Assembly (NCBI GenBank): GCA_023435545.1 | Contig: JAEYRQ010000028.1 | Coordinates: forward strand, 1-13,303 | Direction: 5' to 3' | Origin: Pseudomonadota bacterium | GTDB lineage: Bacteria; Pseudomonadota; Alphaproteobacteria; Rhizobiales; Tepidamorphaceae | DNA: 13,303 nucleotides | Shown: piece after piece, positions 6,473-12,587 of the stretch | Position numbering within the stretch: position 1 is the stretch's first letter | Layout: each line of letters begins with the position of its first letter | Position numbers and translations under genes: made by a program | Notes under the pieces: model-generated | What the model was told of the DNA's origin: nothing | What the model saw: only the letters and a program-made list of their open reading frames with translations | The model's database searches: none

Positions 6473-7222
6473 GTGTCAGAGAACGCGCATATTCTTGTTG
6501 TCGACGATGACGTCGACGTTCGCGAAATGGTTCGCGACTACCTGGCCACACACGATTTCATCGTCTCGACCGCGGAGGGTGGCACGGCCATGCGGGAGGT
6601 GCTGGCCGAACGGCCGGTCAATCTGGTGGTCATGGACATGAAGATGCCCGGCGAGGACGGCATCACGCTGGTGCGATATCTGCGCGAGCGTGGGCCGGTC
6701 GGGATCATCATGCTGACGGCAAGTGCCGAGGTGATCGACCGGGTGGTGGGCCTCGAGGTCGGCGCCGATGACTACCTGACGAAGCCGTTCGATCCCCGGG
6801 AGCTGCTCGCCCGGGTTCGCAGCCTGCTGCGGCGAATGGCGGCCCTGGCGGGCGCGGAGGCCGAGTCGGCACCGGCGACGATGGGCCACGAGGTCGTCAT
6901 GGGCCTCTGCATCCTCAACCTGGAGACCCGGCGGCTCTACAATCGCCAGGGCGAGGACGTGGCGATGACGGCGATGGAGTTCGACCTTCTCAAGGCTTTC
7001 GCCGAGCGGCCGAACCGGGTGCTGTCACGCGATCAGCTACTCGACCTCGCGCATAACCGCGACATGGAGGCGTTCGACCGCTCGATCGACATCCGGATCA
7101 TGCGGCTGAGGCGGAAGCTCGAGCCCGATCCGCAGAAGCCGGAGGTGCTGAAGACCGTCCGCGGCCTCGGCTACATGTTCGTGCCCGGCGCGAAGGCGCG
7201 GGCCGCGAAGGCGGAGGAGTGA
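6473..7222 (+). CDS. OmpR/TorR-type response regulator
   Basis: A 249-aa transcription factor of a two-component system. The receiver domain (about residues 6-117) has the acidic pair D11/D12, phospho-acceptor D55 (LVVMD), T82 (MLTAS) and K104 (LTKPF). A linker (about 120-138) leads to a winged-helix DNA-binding domain (about 140-238) with EFDLLKAFAERPNRVLSRDQLL and a C-terminal wing KTVRGLGYMFVP. The receiver's PVGIIMLTASAEVIDRVVGLE stretch is close to that of E. coli TorR as I recall it. The start is uncertain: GTG 6473 gives the family's usual N-terminus (SENAHILVVDDD) but lacks a ribosome site, while in-frame ATG 6404 would add 23 residues and has only a distant GGAG. It is divergent from the dctP-kinase pair and is its likely phosphorylation partner; targets probably include the shared intergenic region. 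Confidence 0.92.
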   Translation: MSENAHILVVDDDVDVREMVRDYLATHDFIVSTAEGGTAMREVLAERPVNLVVMDMKMPGEDGITLVRYLRERGPVGIIMLTASAEVIDRVVGLEVGADDYLTKPFDPRELLARVRSLLRRMAALAGAEAESAPATMGHEVVMGLCILNLETRRLYNRQGEDVAMTAMEFDLLKAFAERPNRVLSRDQLLDLAHNRDMEAFDRSIDIRIMRLRRKLEPDPQKPEVLKTVRGLGYMFVPGAKARAAKAEE

Positions 7223-7350
7223 GACTGCGGCTCTTCACGTCGAGCAGCAGCCACGAAGCACACTCCTCTCCGCGTCATACCGGACATCACGCCAACCGGA
7301 TCGGAGAGCCCGGCATTGGTGCTAGTCGAGCCAGTCCGGCAGGACCGGCC

Positions 7351-7399
7351 ACAAAACAGAACCGCCGCCTGCCGGGAGGTCAGTACCGGCAGACGGCGG
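7351..7399 (-). terminator. Intrinsic terminator after the L,D-transpeptidase gene
   Basis: A strong hairpin with 14-nt arms (7362-7375 and 7386-7399, one mismatch) and a 10-nt loop, made from CCGCCG-c-CTGCCGG and its complement. On the minus strand it is followed by the T-rich stretch TTCTGTTTTGT (7361 to 7351), as expected of a Rho-independent terminator for the leftward L,D-transpeptidase gene that ends at 7450. Its hairpin may also stop rightward transcripts from the response regulator. The rest of the 227-bp gap (7223-7449) shows no gene. Confidence 0.7.
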
Positions 7400-7449
7400 G
7401 GGACGACAAGCCGAGGTGGAGCGGCTCGTATCTGTCCGGGGAGTTCAGG

Positions 7450-8028
7450 TCACAAGACGACGACCGGGGTTCCGACCGTGACGCGCTCGTAGAGGTCGAC
7501 CACGTCCTCGTTCAGCATGCGGATGCAGCCGGAGGACATCGCCTGGCCGATCGACTTCGGGTCGTTCGAGCCGTGAATGCGGTAGAGGGTAGAGCCCAGA
7601 TACATCGCGCGGGCGCCCAGCGGGTTGTCGAGGCCGCCCGGCATGTAGCGCGGCAGCTCGGGCTGGCGCTTCAGCATCTCCGGCGGCGGCGTCCAGTCCG
7701 GCCACTCGCGCTTCTGCGAGACCTTGTGGGTGCCGCGCCATTCGAAGCCTGGCCGGGCAACGCCGATGCCGTAGCGCATCGCAACCCCGTCGCCGATGAC
7801 GTAGTAGAGCCGGCGCTCGTTGGTGTCGACGACGATCGTACCGGGAGCGTAGGGGCCGTAATAGTCGACCACCTCGCGGCGGATCTGCGGGATCTCCTGC
7901 TCGACGAAGCGGCTGGGCGCGTGCAGCTGACGTCCGGTCAGCGGGTCGAACTGGATGCTGGCGTCGGCCGGCGAGCCGAGCGTCAGGATGGCGGCCGCCG
8001 CAGCAGCCGCAAGAGCGATACGCTTCAT
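7450..8028 (-). CDS. Periplasmic L,D-transpeptidase (YkuD domain)
   Basis: A 192-aa secreted enzyme predicted to make or edit peptidoglycan cross-links, or to attach proteins to the wall, through a catalytic cysteine. It has a signal peptide (MKRIALAAAAAAAILTLG, cut near ADA at about 21-23) and a YkuD domain (about 63-192). The signature is IHGSNDPKS...MSSGCIRM, with H152, S166, G167, catalytic C168 and R170, followed by NEDVVDLYERVTVGTPVVV, as is usual for the family. The start is ATG 8028, preceded by GGAGG (8034-8038) with a 5-nt gap; a frame extended to GTG 8040 would overlap this site. It lies 56 bp downstream of the small secreted-protein gene on the same strand and ends before a terminator, so the two may be co-transcribed. 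Alphaproteobacteria usually carry several such paralogues, so its specific role is open. Confidence 0.93.
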   Translation of the reverse strand: MKRIALAAAAAAAILTLGSPADASIQFDPLTGRQLHAPSRFVEQEIPQIRREVVDYYGPYAPGTIVVDTNERRLYYVIGDGVAMRYGIGVARPGFEWRGTHKVSQKREWPDWTPPPEMLKRQPELPRYMPGGLDNPLGARAMYLGSTLYRIHGSNDPKSIGQAMSSGCIRMLNEDVVDLYERVTVGTPVVVL

Positions 8029-8084
8029 TGTTGCCTCCACTGGAATTCGAAACGGCTTATATGCCGTGCGGATTGAGATTGTGT

Positions 8085-8483
8085 TCAGCGCTGGGCCAAG
8101 ACCGTCGAGGTCTTGGAAACGAACGAGTTACTTCCGTCTTCCACGATCGCGACGGTGCGGACCTTGCGGTCGGCCGCAGCCTCGTCGACGACGGTCAGGC
8201 AGTGCCGGGGAACATTCGGCCAGGTGAAGTCGGCGCAATTGCGCTCGACCATGTCCAGCCGGTCGCCCTTGGGGGTCGAAACCGGAGTGACGCGGGCCGC
8301 GCCCGACCGCTCGGCCTCAAGGGCTCCGCGCAGGTCGGCGCTGGCGCTGAAGGCGGGGTGGCGGTCCTGAAGCTTCACGTAGTCCACGCCGACAGTCTGC
8401 CCGCTCTGGGACGGCTCGGTCAGAGCGACGATCCCCGTCGCGGCGATGGCCGACAGAATGATCATCGTGCGGGTGGTAAACAT
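8085..8483 (-). CDS. Small secreted hypothetical protein with a cysteine pair
   Basis: I do not recognise a named family, though short alphaproteobacterial exported proteins with similar C-termini exist. The 132-aa product begins with a signal-like segment (MFTTRTMIILSAIAATGIVALT) and has a mature part with two cysteines, C83 and C95, in RNCADFTWPNVPRHCLTV, well placed for a disulphide in the periplasm. The end, RKVRTVAIVEDGSNSF..., looks like a short strand-rich segment. ATG 8483 is supported by GGAG (8490-8493) with a 6-nt gap; the longer frame to 8543 lacks this and starts with an unlikely leader. It lies upstream of the L,D-transpeptidase on the same strand and downstream of a possible stress promoter. 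Function unknown. Confidence 0.7.
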   Translation of the reverse strand: MFTTRTMIILSAIAATGIVALTEPSQSGQTVGVDYVKLQDRHPAFSASADLRGALEAERSGAARVTPVSTPKGDRLDMVERNCADFTWPNVPRHCLTVVDEAAADRKVRTVAIVEDGSNSFVSKTSTVLAQR

Positions 8484-8547
8484 GACGGTCTCCACTGGTG
8501 TCGCCCTTTGCGTTGGCGGGCGTCTCATTTCTGATGACGCCATATGT

Positions 8548-8572
8548 AACGTCCGTCCTTTTCGAACGTTTC
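8548..8572 (-). promoter_or_regulatory. Possible EcfG-type (general stress) promoter
   Basis: On the minus strand GAAAC (8572-8568) and CGTT (8551-8548) are separated by exactly 16 nt. The alphaproteobacterial EcfG sigma factor recognises GGAAC-N16/17-CGTT, so this has one mismatch in the -35 element. Transcription would start near 8540, about 57 nt before the small secreted-protein gene. The match is short and could be chance. Confidence 0.3.
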
Positions 8573-8623
8573 ACTGGAGCGCGAGATTTTCGTTTCAATG
8601 ATTTCACGGCGCGAGGTTGGTTG

Positions 8624-8649
8624 GCGCCTGTAATCAGCGTTACAGGCGC
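8624..8649. repeat. Perfect 10-bp inverted repeat
   Basis: GCGCCTGTAA and TTACAGGCGC flank a 6-nt loop. It lies about 150 nt downstream of the aldehyde dehydrogenase stop codon and about 140 nt upstream of the small secreted-protein start. Neither side has a T-tract, so it could be a Rho-assisted terminator of the catabolic operon or an operator for a dimeric regulator. It is too long and exact to dismiss as chance. Confidence 0.55.
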
Positions 8650-8796
8650 ACCATCAAAACCGTTCGCAGGAATGCCCTGCGCCGTAGGGGGAGGAAGGCT
8701 GGCCGGCGACAAGTGCTTGATCGCAAGAGCGGTCTGCGTCGCCGGCTCGACGGGTCAACGTCCTTAGCGGCAGCCGGGTTCCCCTGGGCCACCCAC

Positions 8797-10305
8797 TCAG
8801 CCGTGGCGGATCCAGGCCGACTTCGTCTGGGTGTAGGACACGACGCTCTCGAAACACTTGTCGCGGGCGTTGCCGGATTGCTTCCATCCGCCGAAAGGCT
8901 GGGTCATGTCGCCCTCGTCGAAGCAGTTGACCCAGACAACGCCGGCCTCGATCTCCTTCACCAGCCTGAGCGCGGTGTCGATGTTCGAGGTCCACACGCC
9001 CGCCGCCAGCCCGTAGACGGTGTCGTTGGCGACCGCAACCGCCTCGTCGATGCCGTCGACCGGGATCACCGCACCGACCGGGCCGAAGATCTCCTCGCGG
9101 GCGATAGTCATCGAATTGGCCGCGTCGGCGAACAGGGTGGGGTTGACGTAGGCGCCGGGAGACTGGGGCGTATCGCCGCCGAACACCAGGCGGGCGCCAT
9201 CGCGGCGGCCGGCATCGATGTAGCCCATCACCCGCCGGCGGTGCTCGTCGGTGACCAGCGGCCCCATGCGGGTCTCGGGGTCGAGAGGGTCGCCGGGCGC
9301 GAACGAAGCCTCGGCGGCCTTGCGGAACAGGTCGACGAAATCGCCGGCGATCCTGCGGTCGACGATCATCCGCGAGCCGGCGTTGCAGACCTCGCCCTGG
9401 TTGCCGAAGATGCCGTAGACGGCGGAGGCCGCGGCGCGCTCGAGGTCGGAGACGTCGGCGAGCACGATCTGCGGGCTCTTGCCCCCGCATTCGAGCGCCA
9501 CCTGCTTCATGTTCGTCTGGCCGGCATACTGCAGGATCAGCTTGCCGACCTCGGTCGAGCCGGTGAACGAGATCTTGGCGACGTCGCCATGTAGCGCCAG
9601 CGCCTTGCCGGCGGTCTCGCCATGGCCGTTGACGACGTTGAGGGCGCCGGGAGGGCCGCCCGCTTCGACGAACAGTTCGGCGAGGCGGATGCAGGAGAGC
9701 GGCGCCTGCTCGGCCGGCTTCAGCACCACCGTGTTGCCGGCGGCCAGCGCCGGAGCGATCTTCCAGACCGCCATCAGCAGCGGATAGTTCCACGGCGAGA
9801 TGCACCCCACCACGCCGAAGGGCTGGCGCAGCACGCAGTGGAGCACGCTCGCATCCGTCGCCGTCACCTTGCCGTCGATCTTGTCGATGCACTCGGCCAT
9901 GAAGCGGATGGTCTTGACCACCTCCGGCAGGTCGACCGAGACCATGTCGGCGATCGGCTTGCCCATGTCGAGCGTGTCGAGCAGGGCAAGCATGCCTGCC
10001 TCTGCCTCGATCAGGTCGGCAAAGCGGTAGAGGACCTCCATGCGGGCGCGGGGCGCGAGCCTGGACCAGCGCCCGTCGCGAAAGGCGCGTTTGGCTGCTG
10101 CGACCGCGCGGTCGATGTCGGCCGCGTTGCCCTCCGCCATCTCCGCCAGCACCTCGCCGGTCGCCGGATTGACGGTCTCGAAGCGCCCGCCGCCGAGCGC
10201 GTCGACATACTCCCCGTCGATGAACAGCCGCGTCTCGAGCTTCAGCCCGTCAGCGAGCGAGAGCCACTGCGCCTTGTCGAGGTCGGGGAGCTTCGTCAGG
10301 TGCAT
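8797..10305 (-). CDS. Aldehyde dehydrogenase, PuuC-like
   Basis: A 502-aa cytosolic NAD(P)-dependent dehydrogenase that oxidises an aldehyde to a carboxylic acid. All catalytic elements are present: N173 (PWNYP), K196 (LKPAEQ), general base E272 (LECGGKS), nucleophile C307 (GEVCNAG) and E405 (REEIFGP). The overall layout, the LETRLFIDGEY start and the DEGDMTQPFGGWKQSGN ending closely resemble E. coli PuuC (gamma-glutamyl-gamma-aminobutyraldehyde dehydrogenase) as I recall its sequence, but substrate range varies widely in this group, so I give no gene symbol. ATG 10305 is chosen because AGGAGG (10311-10316) lies 5 nt upstream; the frame extends to 10353 but would then overlap the preceding gene. 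It lies 25 bp after the acyl-CoA synthetase gene, so the two are very likely one transcript. The acid product is a natural substrate for that synthetase. Polyamine-derived aldehydes are one option among several. Confidence 0.95.
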   Translation of the reverse strand: MHLTKLPDLDKAQWLSLADGLKLETRLFIDGEYVDALGGGRFETVNPATGEVLAEMAEGNAADIDRAVAAAKRAFRDGRWSRLAPRARMEVLYRFADLIEAEAGMLALLDTLDMGKPIADMVSVDLPEVVKTIRFMAECIDKIDGKVTATDASVLHCVLRQPFGVVGCISPWNYPLLMAVWKIAPALAAGNTVVLKPAEQAPLSCIRLAELFVEAGGPPGALNVVNGHGETAGKALALHGDVAKISFTGSTEVGKLILQYAGQTNMKQVALECGGKSPQIVLADVSDLERAAASAVYGIFGNQGEVCNAGSRMIVDRRIAGDFVDLFRKAAEASFAPGDPLDPETRMGPLVTDEHRRRVMGYIDAGRRDGARLVFGGDTPQSPGAYVNPTLFADAANSMTIAREEIFGPVGAVIPVDGIDEAVAVANDTVYGLAAGVWTSNIDTALRLVKEIEAGVVWVNCFDEGDMTQPFGGWKQSGNARDKCFESVVSYTQTKSAWIRHG

Positions 10306-10310
10306 AGGGG

Positions 10311-10316
10311 CCTCCT
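10311..10316 (-). promoter_or_regulatory. Ribosome binding site of the aldehyde dehydrogenase gene
   Basis: AGGAGG with a 5-nt gap to ATG 10305, placed in the 25-bp space after the synthetase stop codon. It decides the start and supports an operon. Confidence 0.75.
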
Positions 10317-10330
10317 GCAATTGCCCGTCG

Positions 10331-12418
10331 TCATCGCCCCACCACCAGCGCATCCACCGCGATACAGCCGCGCGGCAGGGCCATCAGCGGGTTGACGTCG
10401 ATCGATTGTATGTCCTCGCCCATCGCGTCCGCCAGTGCGGAGAAGCGCGCGGCGGTGTCGCAGAGCGCATCGATGTCGCTTGCCGGTGCGCCCCGAACTC
10501 CGTCGAGCAAGGGGCGGAGCCGCAGGCGGCCGATCAGGCGGCGGGCCTCGGCGGCATCGAAGGGCGGCTTGGCGAACACCACGTCCTTCAGCACCTCGGC
10601 ATGGATGCCGCCGAAGCCGATCAGCACGACCGGGCCGAAATCGGGATCGCGGCTCATGCCGAGCAGTATCTCGACGCGCGGACCGGCCACCATGCCGGCG
10701 ACCAGCACCCGCGGCCCGAGCCGCGATGCGATGTCGCGCCAGGCTCCCGCGACGGCCTCGGGCGAGGCGAGCCCCAGCGCGACGCCGCCGACATCCGACT
10801 TGTGGGCGATGCCCGGCATGGCGGTCTTCAGCACCACCGGGAAACCGATGCGCGCGGCGGCGGCAACCGCCCCGGCCTCGCTGTCGGCGACTTCGCAGGG
10901 AGCCGTCGGAATCCCGAAGTCGGCGAGCAGCGCCAGCCCCTCGGCCTCGCCCAATTCTCGGCCCCGGGCGATCCTCGCGCGCCAGCGCGCCACGACCGCC
11001 GGATCGGCTGCCGGGGGAACCATCGCCGGCCGCGCCAGAAGGTCCCGGCGTGCGAAGGCGAGCCGGCACGCGGTCAGGAACGGCGGCAGGTCGTCGAGTA
11101 CCGGTGTGCCCGCCCGCGTCGCGGCGACGGCCTCCGGATCGGTGCCGCTGCCCTGATGATTGGAGACGATGAACACCGGCTTGCCGGTCTCCGCATGCGC
11201 CTCGCGGGCCAGCACGATGTTCTCCGGCGTCACCCTGCCGCCGGCACCGCGATCGAGCACCAGCGCGCCGATCGCGGTGTCGGGATCGCGCATCAGCGCC
11301 TTGAAGCTCTCGAAGAAGTCGGCTGGATAGTTGCGGCCCGTGCCCCAGCGGTCGAGCGGGTTCACCGGCTCGAGCCCGTAGTCGAGCACCTCGGTCAGGC
11401 GGGCGACGGTCTCTGGCGACAGATTTGCGAACGGCACATCGTGGTCATGGGCGAGATCGGCCATCAGGCCGCGCTCGCCGCCGGAATCGTGGCTGGTGGC
11501 GAGCCCGCCCGCACCGATGTCGCGGGTGACGGGAAGCACCATCATCGCGGCTGCCAACTCGTCGACCGAGCGCACCTCGGCGACGCCGTAGCGCTCGAAC
11601 AGCGCGGCATAGTCGGCATGGTCGCCGGCGATCGCGCCGGAATGGCTGAGCGCCAGCCGGGCGCTGGTCTCCGTCCGTCCGACCTTCAGCGCGACCACGG
11701 GCACGTTGCGCGCCAGAGCCTTCTCCAGCGCCCGCTCGAACCCTTCCGGATCGCGGGCGGTCTCCATGAACAGGCCGATCACCCGCGTCCACGGCTGGTC
11801 GAGGGCGAAGTCCATGTAGTCGGCGAGCGTGAGGCTCAGTTCCTGCCCCGTGGAGACGGCGAGGCCGAGGTCGATGCGTTCCTCGGAATCGACCAGCGCG
11901 GTGAATAGCGAGCCGGAATGGGTGAGCAGCACCGCCCCGCCGGCGACATGGTCCGCCCGGGTCTCGAAGCCGCAGACCCACAGGCCCTCGTGGAAATTGT
12001 AGAAGCCCATGCAGTTGCCGCCGCACAGCAGGATGCCGGCCTCGCGCGCGCGGTCGCGGATGCGGTCCTTCAGGCCGGGATCGCCCTGAAGCGCGAGCGG
12101 CGAGACGATGGTGGCGGCGCGGGCGCCGATTTGAATCGCGGCGGCGAGCCCCGCCTCGATCTGCTCGTCGCCGAGCGCGAAGACCACATGCTCCGGCCGC
12201 TCCGGCAGGTCGGCGAGCGAGGGCAGACAGGCGACGCCCTCGATCTCGGCATAGCGCGGGTTCACGCACCACAGCCCGCCGGCATAGCCGCCCGTGCGCA
12301 TCTGCCGGACGAACATATTGCCGACGCTCGGCACCCGGCCGCTCGCGCCGACGATCGCCACGGATGCAGCGCGCAAGAGCGGGTCGAGACGATGGGAGCG
12401 GAGCGCGGTGTGTTTCAT
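10331..12418 (-). CDS. NDP-forming acyl-CoA synthetase (acetate-CoA ligase family)
   Basis: A 695-aa single-chain enzyme of the ADP-forming acetyl/acyl-CoA synthetase family, which turns an acid, ATP and CoA into an acyl-CoA by way of a phospho-histidine. Domains in order: a CoA-binding Rossmann domain (about 10-105, with LRAASVAIVGASG), succinyl-CoA-ligase-like domains (about 150-460) with the presumed phospho-histidine H259 in LALSHSGAIAG, and an ATP-grasp domain (about 485-695) with KTAMPGIAHKSDVGG, GFGGIHAEVLKDV and IDVNPLMA. Start and length fit the family, although no clear ribosome site precedes ATG 12418. The aldehyde dehydrogenase follows directly and the GcvT-like gene lies upstream beyond a repeat. 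The true substrate is unknown. The family covers acetate, other short acids, pimelate and, in sphingomonads, feruloyl-type acids (FerA), so both amine and aromatic catabolism are possible. Confidence 0.92.
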   Translation of the reverse strand: MKHTALRSHRLDPLLRAASVAIVGASGRVPSVGNMFVRQMRTGGYAGGLWCVNPRYAEIEGVACLPSLADLPERPEHVVFALGDEQIEAGLAAAIQIGARAATIVSPLALQGDPGLKDRIRDRAREAGILLCGGNCMGFYNFHEGLWVCGFETRADHVAGGAVLLTHSGSLFTALVDSEERIDLGLAVSTGQELSLTLADYMDFALDQPWTRVIGLFMETARDPEGFERALEKALARNVPVVALKVGRTETSARLALSHSGAIAGDHADYAALFERYGVAEVRSVDELAAAMMVLPVTRDIGAGGLATSHDSGGERGLMADLAHDHDVPFANLSPETVARLTEVLDYGLEPVNPLDRWGTGRNYPADFFESFKALMRDPDTAIGALVLDRGAGGRVTPENIVLAREAHAETGKPVFIVSNHQGSGTDPEAVAATRAGTPVLDDLPPFLTACRLAFARRDLLARPAMVPPAADPAVVARWRARIARGRELGEAEGLALLADFGIPTAPCEVADSEAGAVAAAARIGFPVVLKTAMPGIAHKSDVGGVALGLASPEAVAGAWRDIASRLGPRVLVAGMVAGPRVEILLGMSRDPDFGPVVLIGFGGIHAEVLKDVVFAKPPFDAAEARRLIGRLRLRPLLDGVRGAPASDIDALCDTAARFSALADAMGEDIQSIDVNPLMALPRGCIAVDALVVGR

Positions 12419-12458
12419 GGCGATCGGATGGCCTGGATCAACACCGGTACATACTGCA

Positions 12459-12564
12459 CGTCATCCCGGCCGAGCGGCGCGAGAGCCGGGATCGGGGCGC
12501 GCATGTCAGCAGCCGCCGTGCCCTCCCGATCCCGGATAGCGGCGTTGCCGCTTCCGGGATGACG
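12459..12564. repeat. Two-hairpin palindromic intergenic repeat
   Basis: The element is bounded by CGTCATCCCGG (12459-12469) and its exact complement CCGGGATGACG (12554-12564). It contains two hairpins: ATCCCGGC/GCCGGGAT (12463-12470, 12485-12492) and a longer one with 14 paired bases and one bulged T (12529-12543 with 12547-12560, loop GTT). Such CGTCATCCCGG...CCGGGATGACG elements are dispersed between genes in many alphaproteobacteria (RIME/REP-like). Only one copy is in view. It lies between the GcvT-like gene and the acyl-CoA synthetase and may reduce read-through or stabilise transcript ends. The rest of the 169-bp gap shows no gene. Confidence 0.75.
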
Positions 12565-12587
12565 GGGAGCGTGTGTTTGACTCGCCA

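Larger units (their letters stand above)
8484..8796. other. Gene-free stretch between the small secreted protein and aldehyde dehydrogenase genes
   Basis: This 313-bp region has no convincing gene. Its left third (about 8520-8620) is noticeably less GC-rich than its surroundings and probably holds the promoter of the minus-strand small protein gene. Its middle holds a perfect 10-bp palindrome (8624-8649). An 89-codon plus-strand frame (8498-8767) covers much of it but lacks a ribosome site and runs through the palindrome, so I do not call it. The stretch next to the dehydrogenase stop codon shows nothing. Confidence 0.5.

Noticed and set aside
8498..8767. An 89-codon plus-strand frame in the gene-free stretch
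   Set aside because: No ribosome site, no recognisable motif, and it reads through the 10-bp palindrome and the promoter-like region of the opposite strand.
10040..11908. A 622-codon plus-strand frame
   Set aside because: Antisense shadow of the dehydrogenase start and the acyl-CoA synthetase, both of which have complete active-site motifs.
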